A stretch of 59,872 nucleotides of DNA from Nitrosomonas supralitoralis (lineage in GTDB: Bacteria > Pseudomonadota > Gammaproteobacteria > Burkholderiales > Nitrosomonadaceae), in assembly GCF_003011925.2 (NCBI RefSeq), contig NZ_PXXU01000018.1, positions 1 to 59,872 on the forward strand, read 5' to 3'. A program made the translations under genes and the position numbers. Positions within the stretch are counted from its first letter, which is position 1. Each line of letters opens with the position of its first letter. The notes beneath the pieces are model-generated. The model searched no databases and was not told the origin of the DNA. It saw only the letters and a list, made by a program, of their open reading frames with translations. Positions 53,224-59,872 of this stretch are shown here, piece by piece.

Positions 53224-53249
53224 CATTTACTTTGATATCAAAGTAAATG
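53224..53249. promoter_or_regulatory. 26-bp perfect palindrome in the rpsB leader
   Basis: CATTTACTTTGAT followed directly by its exact complement ATCAAAGTAAATG, 25 bases before the rpsB start. As RNA it would form a strong hairpin near the ribosome binding site. It could serve S2 autoregulation or bind a dimeric regulator. Confidence 0.6.
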
Positions 53250-53298
53250 TGTGAATTTAATTTAATGCACATATCGTGCGTCATCAAATTATCTTTTT

Positions 53299-53326
53299 AT
53301 TATAACATCTCCTAACACTTACTCAA
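53299..53326 (-). promoter_or_regulatory. Predicted sigma-70 promoter of rpsB
   Basis: On the minus strand, TTGAGT (53321-53326) and a perfect TATAAT (53299-53304) are 16 bp apart. The 5' leader would be about 95 bases and would include the palindrome. Confidence 0.65.
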
Positions 53327-53440
53327 GTTGATAAGCAGAGGAGAAATATTGAAAGTGATTTTATTTAGCAACAAAGAAATTTTTAGCTGTAAGCGATAAT
53401 AAGATCAAGAAAATTGCCAATTTATCGAAATTACGAATTA

Positions 53441-54235
53441 TTAAGTAATACAGGATGAATTACCCATTTTAAGTTTTAAGTGAGTAATGTCCTTTATAAG
53501 AATATGCTTGTTCTTTACGGATATAATATTTTCATCTTGCAATTTGGAAAATGCGCGACTGACAGTTTCCAGTTTAAGGCCAAGATAACTGCCAATTTCC
53601 TCGCGCGTCATACGCAAATTAAAATCGGATTCGGAATAACCGCGTATAGAAAATCGGCGCGACAAATTGAGTAAAAATGATGCTAGACGCTCCTCTGCTT
53701 TCATGCTGCCTAATAGCAACATTACGTTTTGATCTCGTACTATTTCACGACTCATGATTTTATGAAAATGACGCATAAGTGAGGGAATAATAATACTAAT
53801 ATCTTCTAGTCTGGTAAATGGAATTTCACAAACCTCGCTGTCTTCAAGCGCTATCGCATCGCAAGTATGTACTTCTGAACTGATAGCATCTAGCCCTAGC
53901 AGCTCCCCGGTCATATGGAAACCAGTAACTTGCTGACGTCCGTCTTCTTCAAGAACACAGGTTTTTAGAAAGCCACGTCGAATGGCAAAAAGTGATTGAA
54001 ATTTTAATCCTGAGCGATATAGATATCCACCACGATAGAGTTTGCGCTTCTGGCTAACAATATCGCCAAGTAATTGTATTTCATGATCATTAAGGCCGAC
54101 CGGAAGACATAATTCACGCAAACTACATGATGCGCAGCTTGATCTAATTTGTGTAACACCAAGATGATTGTGTGGTGGGCTGTCGTGTAACAAAATATCT
54201 TCCAAAGGTAGGGTTCTATTACATTTTATATTCAT
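53441..54235 (-). CDS. fnr: FNR-type oxygen-responsive regulator
   Basis: CRP/FNR-family transcription factor that senses oxygen through a 4Fe-4S cluster. The protein has 264 residues. Cluster ligands are in CASCSLRELC (Cys34, Cys37, Cys43), with the fourth at Cys125 in HTCDAIAL; the spacing equals that of E. coli FNR. The DNA-recognition helix has ETVSRAFSKL, with the Glu-Ser-Arg set that reads TTGAT. The cAMP-binding fold is at about 60-160. A near-consensus FNR box lies just before the start codon, pointing to autoregulation. Confidence 0.96.
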   Translation of the reverse strand: MNIKCNRTLPLEDILLHDSPPHNHLGVTQIRSSCASCSLRELCLPVGLNDHEIQLLGDIVSQKRKLYRGGYLYRSGLKFQSLFAIRRGFLKTCVLEEDGRQQVTGFHMTGELLGLDAISSEVHTCDAIALEDSEVCEIPFTRLEDISIIIPSLMRHFHKIMSREIVRDQNVMLLLGSMKAEERLASFLLNLSRRFSIRGYSESDFNLRMTREEIGSYLGLKLETVSRAFSKLQDENIISVKNKHILIKDITHLKLKMGNSSCIT

Positions 54236-54241
54236 ACTCTG

Positions 54242-54255
54242 ATGATCTGTATCAA
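54242..54255 (-). promoter_or_regulatory. FNR box upstream of fnr
   Basis: TTGATACAGATCAT on the minus strand matches TTGAT-N4-ATCAA at 9 of 10 fixed positions. It ends 6 bases before the fnr ATG, where binding would block translation initiation or elongation rather than activate, so negative autoregulation is likely. Confidence 0.65.
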
Positions 54256-54797
54256 AATTAACGTTATTAACCCACTTTATAATTTTACGTTAATATGCAA
54301 GATGCAGATAATAATTTTGTACTTATATGCGAAGTGAAATGCTGAAGGAAAGTGATTGAGGAGTGCGTAAAGCGTAGTGATTCATCGACGAAGGCTTGTA
54401 AAGCAGGAGAGTTAGTATTTTCAGTAGACTCTATGATTCATCTTAAAACTTACTTGAAATCAATTAAAAGGTTGTTTGCCGTTTTGTAAGTTATTATCTT
54501 GGTTAAAGCTTTTGTCCCAAGTTTGATTAATTTCTTAATGTGGACCTTAACAAAGGCGAGCAGCAGCGATATTGGTATAAGCATATTTGCTAATCAGTTA
54601 TTATGTATGGTTTATTTGGAGTTTTACCGATAAATTTCAAACTGAACCATGTAACTGGATTGGCAAAGCTACTGACGTATGAGGCAACGAGATTATTAAT
54701 TTAGATTTAGTTTATGAATAAACCGTTGTTACCTGGAAGAGACTGAATTGTAACTTTGGAAACATCATTAGCGTAATGATGTCATCCAATGCTGCAT

Positions 54798-54834
54798 ATA
54801 AAATAAGCCTGAGAAACTGCTCACATTCTCAGGC
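54798..54834 (-). terminator. Terminator of the small cytochrome gene
   Basis: On the minus strand, GCCTGAGAA and TTCTCAGGC form a perfect 9-bp stem followed by TTATTTTAT, beginning 11 bases after the cytochrome stop codon. Confidence 0.8.
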
Positions 54835-54845
54835 GCTATCAATAA

Positions 54846-55157
54846 TTATTGGACTTCACTATTCGTTAAAATATACTCGGCCAGTCGATCAGCAGCTTCA
54901 CCTTGAATATTTTTGAATGCAGGCATTCGCATGCTGCCTGATTGGAATTTCTTGATGATAGCGTCTTTGTTGGCAAATTTTTCACTCAAAATCATTGCTT
55001 TAGTTCCAGTCAGTGGCTTGTGACATTCAGTGCAGGCAGTGCTAAAGATTCTTTCGCCGGAAGCATCTGCTGGCGGACTATAATCGTTGGTGCTTCCACC
55101 ACAACCGACAAGAACAAACAACGCGGATACTGTTACTAAAATATGTGTTCTTTTCAT
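54846..55157 (-). CDS. Small cytochrome c lipoprotein
   Basis: Monohaem periplasmic cytochrome of 103 residues. The lipobox VGCG gives the lipidated Cys19. The haem motif is CTECHK near residue 42, and the axial Met is in SGSMRMPAFKNI near residue 75. This resembles short c5/c551-type carriers. It has its own terminator. Placement next to fnr and to a site like the FNR box suggests oxygen-linked control. Confidence 0.93.
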   Translation of the reverse strand: MKRTHILVTVSALFVLVGCGGSTNDYSPPADASGERIFSTACTECHKPLTGTKAMILSEKFANKDAIIKKFQSGSMRMPAFKNIQGEAADRLAEYILTNSEVQ

Positions 55158-55830
55158 TTCCTGACTCCAATTTGTTTAGTTCAATCAATACCGAGAGTGA
55201 TCCCGGTTCAGCATTTATTAAGTTAATCAATACAAAGTTGTTATTTTTGAATTTATTAATCAGATTTAATGATTTAGTAAGCTTACCATATCCACTATTA
55301 TGACAGCTTGTCAAACAAATGTTTTAAAAACCAGATGAGGCCTATATATCGCTATTTACCACTAGTGACTTTTGACTTCGTTCCAGACTCCAAGAGATTG
55401 GAGCTTTTGCAGTAATATCCTTCAGATAGCAAAAATTGTTAGCAATAAAACAACACTTGATACAGTTCATTGAGAAAAATCTTTTTCTTTACACTTTCTT
55501 GACATTTGTCATGCTATTGTTCGCATCTTGTAGTTATGTAATGTAATAAGATCGTAATTAAAATTCTTGATGCTTAGCTTAAGATGTTGAGTATTAAATA
55601 TAAGATTTATATTTTCTGTGGTTGAGTTTCTTAACACTTTATTGACATTTGCTAGGTTAAAGTGCGCGGACGAAGTAATGGAAGAGTTAAAATCTTCTTT
55701 TTTTGAAGCAGCCAACAAACTTACGGTTATAGAATGTCAATTTATTGTAAACAGTAACTGAGAATAATTGCTAGACCCGATTTTAATCAGCATTTTTAAA
55801 AAATCTAAATGTTTTGTAGGGGGAGATTGC
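55158..55830. other. Intergenic region with FNR-box-like site and a direct repeat
   Basis: 673 bp between two divergent genes. It holds TTGATACAGTTCAT (55457-55470) and two copies of ACACTTT-C/A-TTGACATTTG (55491-55508 and 55634-55651), each containing a consensus TTGACA. No gene or RNA was recognised. Confidence 0.5.
55457..55470 (+). promoter_or_regulatory. FNR-box-like site between cytochrome and DUF2490 genes
   Basis: TTGATACAGTTCAT differs from the site upstream of fnr by one base in 14. It lies 300 bp from the cytochrome start and 360 bp from the DUF2490 start, so which gene it controls, if any, is unclear. Confidence 0.35.
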
Positions 55831-56583
55831 ATGTTAAAAAAAGTAAATGTTTTTATTCTATTGGCTACACTGATTTTGGTTTTAACCAGACCAGCTTCGG
55901 CTGAAGAAATTGTCCAAGACTTTCAATTTTGGGGAAATATTACAGCGACTGGTAATTTTGGTTTCGTGAATCCTGAAAACGCTGACTTGAAGAAATTCAA
56001 ATGGTGGGCTGAAGGGCAAGGTCGTTTCGGTAATGACGCTTCCCAATTTACGCAATCACTGATACGTCCGGGCGTAGGCTATGCGTTAAACGATAAAATA
56101 GTGGTATGGGCAGGTTACGCATGGGCACCAACTTGTGAACCCATCCAGCGTGTTGGTTGCTTTAATGAACATCGACTCTGGCAACAAGTTACTTGGGCTG
56201 ATAATTTCTCATTTGGTAGATTGTCTATGCGTTCACGTTTTGAGGAACGATTTTTTGACGATAGAGTTCCTGATCCAGGACCTAATAATGTCGCATACCG
56301 ATTTCGTCAGTTAGTTAAACTCGTGGTTCCCATGCCTTCGATTTCTCCAAACTTAGGTTTTGTAGTAGCGGATGAATTATTCATTGCCATGAATACTCCG
56401 CATGCAGGTTGGATTACTGAAGGTTTTGACCAGAACCGTGGTTTTGTTGGCCTGGCTTACAAAGTTAATCAAGTTGCCACTGTAGAAATGGGCTATATGA
56501 ATCAATTAATCAATAGAGCGCATAATACTCGTCCAGATCAAATGATGCATAATTTTATAGCTACCTTATTATTAAACTTCTAG
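55831..56583 (+). CDS. DUF2490 outer-membrane-type protein
   Basis: The start is taken at ATG 55831, directly after a GGGGGAGA site, giving 250 residues; the longer in-frame extension upstream is unlikely. The signal peptide is about 1-24, ending ASA before EEIVQDFQFWGNI. The rest is alternating beta strands with aromatic residues, such as LIRPGVGYALNDKIVVWAGY and EHRLWQQVTWADNF, and ends MHNFIATLLLNF with the terminal Phe of outer-membrane barrels. This matches DUF2490, a family of unknown function. A strong terminator follows. Confidence 0.9.
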   Translation: MLKKVNVFILLATLILVLTRPASAEEIVQDFQFWGNITATGNFGFVNPENADLKKFKWWAEGQGRFGNDASQFTQSLIRPGVGYALNDKIVVWAGYAWAPTCEPIQRVGCFNEHRLWQQVTWADNFSFGRLSMRSRFEERFFDDRVPDPGPNNVAYRFRQLVKLVVPMPSISPNLGFVVADELFIAMNTPHAGWITEGFDQNRGFVGLAYKVNQVATVEMGYMNQLINRAHNTRPDQMMHNFIATLLLNF

Positions 56584-56624
56584 TTTAATTATTGCATCCT
56601 TGCGATTGATAGTTTTGCATTTAC

Positions 56625-56662
56625 AGCCGGTTAATTTGAGAAAATTAACCGGCTGATTTTTT
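56625..56662 (+). terminator. Terminator after the DUF2490 gene
   Basis: A perfect 13-bp stem (AGCCGGTTAATTT and its complement) with a GAGA loop is followed by six T. Confidence 0.93.
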
Positions 56663-56810
56663 CCGCTATCATTTGAACTGTTATTGTGCCAATAATAAAA
56701 TGTTTATTACCTGTTGATTCTCTTCATTGAATTTCGGCTTCAGGAAATAGTAATAATTTTATTTACATTCTATTACTATACTGCACTTTTCCGTACTATC
56801 ACACAGACAC

Positions 56811-59708
56811 ATGTACGATTTTAAACCGGGTCAGCGCTGGATCTGTGATCTTGATTCACAACTGGGGTTGGGGACTGTTCAGGCTGTCGAGCACAGAATT
56901 GTCACCATGAATTTTAAAGCAACCGGTGAGGTTCGTTCTTATGCCAAGCACTCTGCACCTTTAACGCGTGTAATTTTCAAGTCCGGGGATATTATCAGCA
57001 GTTCTGCTGGCGTTGTATTGAAAGTCACTGATGTGCATGAGATCAATGGGTTAATGATCTACTCGGGCATAAACGAAAGCGGGAACAGAATAGAGCTTGC
57101 TGAAGAACAATTGGCACATCATTTGCAATTAAACCGTCCGGCAGAACGCTTGTTCACTGGTCAGTTTGATCAGGATAAGTGGTTTAAGATCCGCTATCAA
57201 ACATTACTGATACGTAACCGCCTAGCAAGAACACCTCTGTATGGACTGGTGGGAACTCGAACTAGCTTGATTCCACATCAACTTTTCATTGCCCACGAAG
57301 TTTCGCAACGTTATGCGCCGCGTGTTTTACTGGCGGATGAAGTGGGGCTGGGAAAGACCATTGAAGCCGGGCTTATTCTGCACCGGCAATTGTTAACTGA
57401 ACGTGCCAAGCGAGTGCTCATTGTTGTTCCAGAAACTCTGATTCATCAATGGCTGGTGGAAATGCTGCGACGATTTAATCTGCAATTCAGCATTTTTGAT
57501 GAAGCGCGTTGTTTATCGCTGGAAGAGAGCGGAGATTGGAGCAATCCTTTTCATAGTGAGCAATTGATACTTTGCAGTTTGAACTTTCTGCGTCAACATC
57601 AAAAAAGGTTTCAAGCTGCCTTGAATGGTCAATGGGATTTGCTAGTGGTCGATGAAGCCCATCATCTGCATTGGTCTGAAGAGGCTGCCAGTCCGGGATA
57701 CACCATAATTGAACAATTGGCGGCCTGCACCAAAGGGACGCTGTTATTAACAGCGACTCCTGAGCAATTAGGTAAAGCCAGTCACTTTGCTCGCCTGCGC
57801 TTACTGGATCCGAATCGATTCAGTAACTTCGCAGCTTTTTTGGCTGAGGAGCAATCATACGAGCCGGTTGCCAAAGTGGTGGAGGTCTTGCTAGAAGGTC
57901 AGGAATTGAATGATGAAATCAGACAAATTATCTTGTCAACCACCGATTCCGAGCAATCCAAGGCATTCCTTGCACAGTTGCAAGATCCCGCCGATGCGCA
58001 GCAAATCCAACAAGCGAAAAGAATGCTGGCAGAATTGTTGCTGGACCGGCATGGTACCGGTCGCATCTTGTTTCGCAATACGCGCGTGGCAGTTAAAGGG
58101 TTTCCTGAACGCAAACTTTTAGCTATTCCGTTGGCATTACCTGCAGAATATCAGCAATGTCTGACCTTTTTTGAAACGACCCCTCTGTCAAAACCAGAAT
58201 TGCTGTTGTGCCCTGAACTGCTGTATCAGGCTCGAGCTGAGCCTGAGCAGCCCTATTGGATCGAAATCGATCCTCGGATCAACTGGTTAAGCGCGACACT
58301 CAAGCAGTTGATGCCGGAAAAAGTCCTGGTCATCACCGCCGATTCACAAACCACTCGCGATATCGCGCAGGCTCTCAAGGCACTGATGGGACAGCATATT
58401 CCGGTATTCCATGAAAGCATGAGTTTGATTGAACGCGACCGCGCGGCCGCTTTTTTTGCTGATAAAGAAACCGGCAGCCAAATATTGGTATGCTCTGAAA
58501 TCGGCAGCGAAGGCCGTAATTTCCAGTTCTCTCACCATCTTGTGTTGTTTGATTTGCCGCTTAATCCCGATTTACTGGAACAACGGATTGGTCGACTGGA
58601 TCGTATCGGCCAGACAGAGAGCATTAAGATTCATGTGCCTTATCTGGAAAATAGCGCGTTGGCAGTGATGTTTCACTGGTATCACGAGGGTTTGAATGCT
58701 TTTGAAAAAACCTGCCCAGCAGGGCAAACTGTTTTTTTGCTGGTGGAAGATGCGCTCATTAACGCGCTTCATCAACGACAAGCTGATGTCGATACACACT
58801 TAGACTTGATTAGTTCAACTCAATCAGCCAATCAGAAACTGAATGAGGCATTGGATCGTGGACGCGATAAGCTGCTGGAATATAATTCTTTTCGCCCGGC
58901 TGTTGCAGAAAGACTGTACCGAGAAGCGTGCGTACAGGATGAGGACCCGACGCTGCCACGATATATGGAAACGGTTTTTGATTGTTGCGGTGTGCATATA
59001 GAAGAACATCGTGCGGGCAGTTATTTGATTGAGCCGAGTGAGCACATGAGTATGCCCTTTCCTGGCTTGATGGATGAAGGTTCAGTAATCACCTATTCAA
59101 GAGATGTTGCATTGGCTAATGAGAACATGCATTTCTTGACTTGGGAGCATCCGATGGTTATCCACGCGATAGAGCGAATCTTGAATCATGAAACTGGCAA
59201 TGCAGTAGTTGTTGCACTGAAGCATCAAAAAGTACAACCGGGTACTTTATTGCTGGAAAGTCTGTTCGTGCTGGAAGCGGGCGGGCAAAACGTACAGCAA
59301 AGTAACCACTATTTACCGCCCGAAGTTATCCGTATTTTGCTGGATGAGCAAGGCGGTGAGGATTATCCTTACCTGGATCACGATTCGATCAATCAACATC
59401 TGGAGCCGGTAGCGATAGGGATTGCCAAGCAAGTGATTCAATTGAAAGAAGACGAGATAAAGTCCTTGTTGGTTATGAGCGAGCAGAAAGCAAATCAGCA
59501 AGCGCCACAACTTATTGCGCAGGCCGAAGCGCGAATAAAGCAAACCTTCATACCGGAAATCGAGCGTCTCAAGGCTTTGTTTCGGGTTAATCCGAATGTA
59601 CGCGAAGAAGAAATCCGTTTTTTCGAGCAGCAACTGGCACAACTAACCATTGCTTTAGAGTCCAGCAATCTACGGCTTGACGCCGTGCGGGTGATTGTGG
59701 CGACTTAA
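56811..59708 (+). CDS. rapA: RNA polymerase-associated ATPase RapA
   Basis: Swi2/Snf2-family ATPase that recycles RNA polymerase. The protein has 965 residues. Tudor-like N-terminal domains span 1-110. Helicase motif I is LLADEVGLGKTIEAGLI (DEVGLGKT at 176-183), and the DEAH box is LLVVDEAHHL (281-284). The second lobe has CSEIGSEGRNFQFSHHLVLF and EQRIGRLDRIGQ (motif VI). The C-terminal spacer and SNF2-unlike tail fit RapA/HepA. It is flanked by the terminator upstream and an IS3-type end downstream. Confidence 0.97.
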   Translation: MYDFKPGQRWICDLDSQLGLGTVQAVEHRIVTMNFKATGEVRSYAKHSAPLTRVIFKSGDIISSSAGVVLKVTDVHEINGLMIYSGINESGNRIELAEEQLAHHLQLNRPAERLFTGQFDQDKWFKIRYQTLLIRNRLARTPLYGLVGTRTSLIPHQLFIAHEVSQRYAPRVLLADEVGLGKTIEAGLILHRQLLTERAKRVLIVVPETLIHQWLVEMLRRFNLQFSIFDEARCLSLEESGDWSNPFHSEQLILCSLNFLRQHQKRFQAALNGQWDLLVVDEAHHLHWSEEAASPGYTIIEQLAACTKGTLLLTATPEQLGKASHFARLRLLDPNRFSNFAAFLAEEQSYEPVAKVVEVLLEGQELNDEIRQIILSTTDSEQSKAFLAQLQDPADAQQIQQAKRMLAELLLDRHGTGRILFRNTRVAVKGFPERKLLAIPLALPAEYQQCLTFFETTPLSKPELLLCPELLYQARAEPEQPYWIEIDPRINWLSATLKQLMPEKVLVITADSQTTRDIAQALKALMGQHIPVFHESMSLIERDRAAAFFADKETGSQILVCSEIGSEGRNFQFSHHLVLFDLPLNPDLLEQRIGRLDRIGQTESIKIHVPYLENSALAVMFHWYHEGLNAFEKTCPAGQTVFLLVEDALINALHQRQADVDTHLDLISSTQSANQKLNEALDRGRDKLLEYNSFRPAVAERLYREACVQDEDPTLPRYMETVFDCCGVHIEEHRAGSYLIEPSEHMSMPFPGLMDEGSVITYSRDVALANENMHFLTWEHPMVIHAIERILNHETGNAVVVALKHQKVQPGTLLLESLFVLEAGGQNVQQSNHYLPPEVIRILLDEQGGEDYPYLDHDSINQHLEPVAIGIAKQVIQLKEDEIKSLLVMSEQKANQQAPQLIAQAEARIKQTFIPEIERLKALFRVNPNVREEEIRFFEQQLAQLTIALESSNLRLDAVRVIVAT

Positions 59709-59759
59709 AATAGGCAGCGATAAAACTGATATATGCTGTCAAAAATGGAGTCCATCGGT

Positions 59760-59872
59760 TTAAGCAACAAGCAAATTTTCATAGTATTGCTGCGTAAATT
59801 GTGCTGGTGACAAATAGCCCAGCCTTTTCTGTTTTCGCTGCTGGTTATAGAAGATTTCTATATATTCGGTAA
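59760..59872 (-). CDS. IS3-family transposase, C-terminal end (cut by window edge)
   Basis: On the minus strand the frame reads TEYIEIFYNQQRKQKRLGYL, then SPAQFTQQYYENLLVA and a stop at 59760-59762. This is the end of the OrfB (rve integrase) of IS3-family elements of the IS150 type. The 5' part lies outside the window, so its intactness is unknown. The element end is probably within the following 30 bases toward rapA; TGTCAAAAATGGAGTCC at about 59737 could be its terminal repeat. Confidence 0.85.
   Translation of the reverse strand, partial: TEYIEIFYNQQRKQKRLGYLSPAQFTQQYYENLLVA

Larger units (their letters stand above)
54236..54845. other. Intergenic region with an FNR box, an inverted repeat and a terminator
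   Basis: 610 bp between fnr and the cytochrome gene. Beside the FNR box (54242-54255) and the terminator (54798-54834), there is a perfect 9-bp inverted repeat ACATCATTA-GCG-TAATGATGT at 54762-54782. No gene was supported. Confidence 0.6.

Noticed and set aside
53231..53242. TTTGATATCAAA in the rpsB leader as an FNR box
   Set aside because: The half-sites TTGAT and ATCAA are adjacent; an FNR box needs a 4-base spacer, so this is a palindrome of another kind.

Overview
Organism and overall character: the window reads as a piece of the main chromosome of a Gram-negative betaproteobacterium, most likely a Nitrosomonas-like member of the Nitrosomonadaceae. This is an inference from the protein sequences, the frr-uppS-cdsA-dxr-rseP-bamA cluster, the FNR/CutA/DsbD/TtcA repertoire and the small c-type cytochromes; no ammonia-oxidation gene lies here to prove it. 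It contains the dnaA-dnaN-gyrB replication block, so it covers or lies next to the replication origin. No tRNA, rRNA operon or CRISPR array was seen. Layout: (1) 1-4.6 kb is a decayed accessory segment. It holds a broken Mrr-type nuclease gene, an intact gene for a HEPN-motif protein with a LOTUS-like C-terminus, a remnant of a type I restriction HsdR gene, two unrecognised AT-rich small genes with good ribosome binding sites and a terminator, an IS5-family transposase pseudogene, a P4-type integrase remnant and part of a MITE-like repeat. (2) 4.6-14.2 kb carries uppP and thiC (with a TPP riboswitch), pcm and a tolC-type gene, and a large MscK-like channel gene. (3) 14.4-23.6 kb is collinear: RNase P RNA, pcnB, folK, panB, panC, dnaA, dnaN, gyrB. 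The dnaA-dnaN gap has two perfect, inverted DnaA boxes. (4) 23.7-38 kb is a mixed region: a nuclease-fold lipoprotein, typA, an ornithine cyclodeaminase homologue, cutA-dsbD-tlpA, a BON lipoprotein, ttcA, a DUF411 protein with a cytochrome c, transaldolase, and a 5'-truncated phosphoketolase pseudogene. (5) 38.5-53.3 kb carries mutS, slyD and a long minus-strand envelope/translation series rpsB-tsf-pyrH-frr-uppS-cdsA-dxr-rseP-bamA-skp-fabZ-rnhB. (6) 53.4-59.9 kb has fnr, a small cytochrome c lipoprotein, a DUF2490 outer-membrane-type protein, rapA, and the end of an IS3-family transposase at the window edge. How the genes work together: the minus-strand series joins translation (rpsB, tsf, frr), UMP synthesis (pyrH), isoprenoid/undecaprenyl and phospholipid synthesis (dxr, uppS, cdsA) and outer-membrane assembly (rseP, bamA, skp). 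lpxD, lpxA and lpxB, which commonly sit between skp and rnhB, are absent from this locus. UppP recycles the carrier lipid that UppS makes. CutA-DsbD-TlpA and the DUF411-cytochrome pair point to periplasmic thiol, metal and electron-transfer work. FNR has a near-consensus FNR box just before its own start codon, and a 13/14 match to that box lies between the cytochrome and DUF2490 genes, suggesting a small local regulon. The most unusual items are the HEPN-LOTUS-like protein, the orphan small-gene pair, the MITE family, the apparent ATT start of rnhB and the missing lpx genes.
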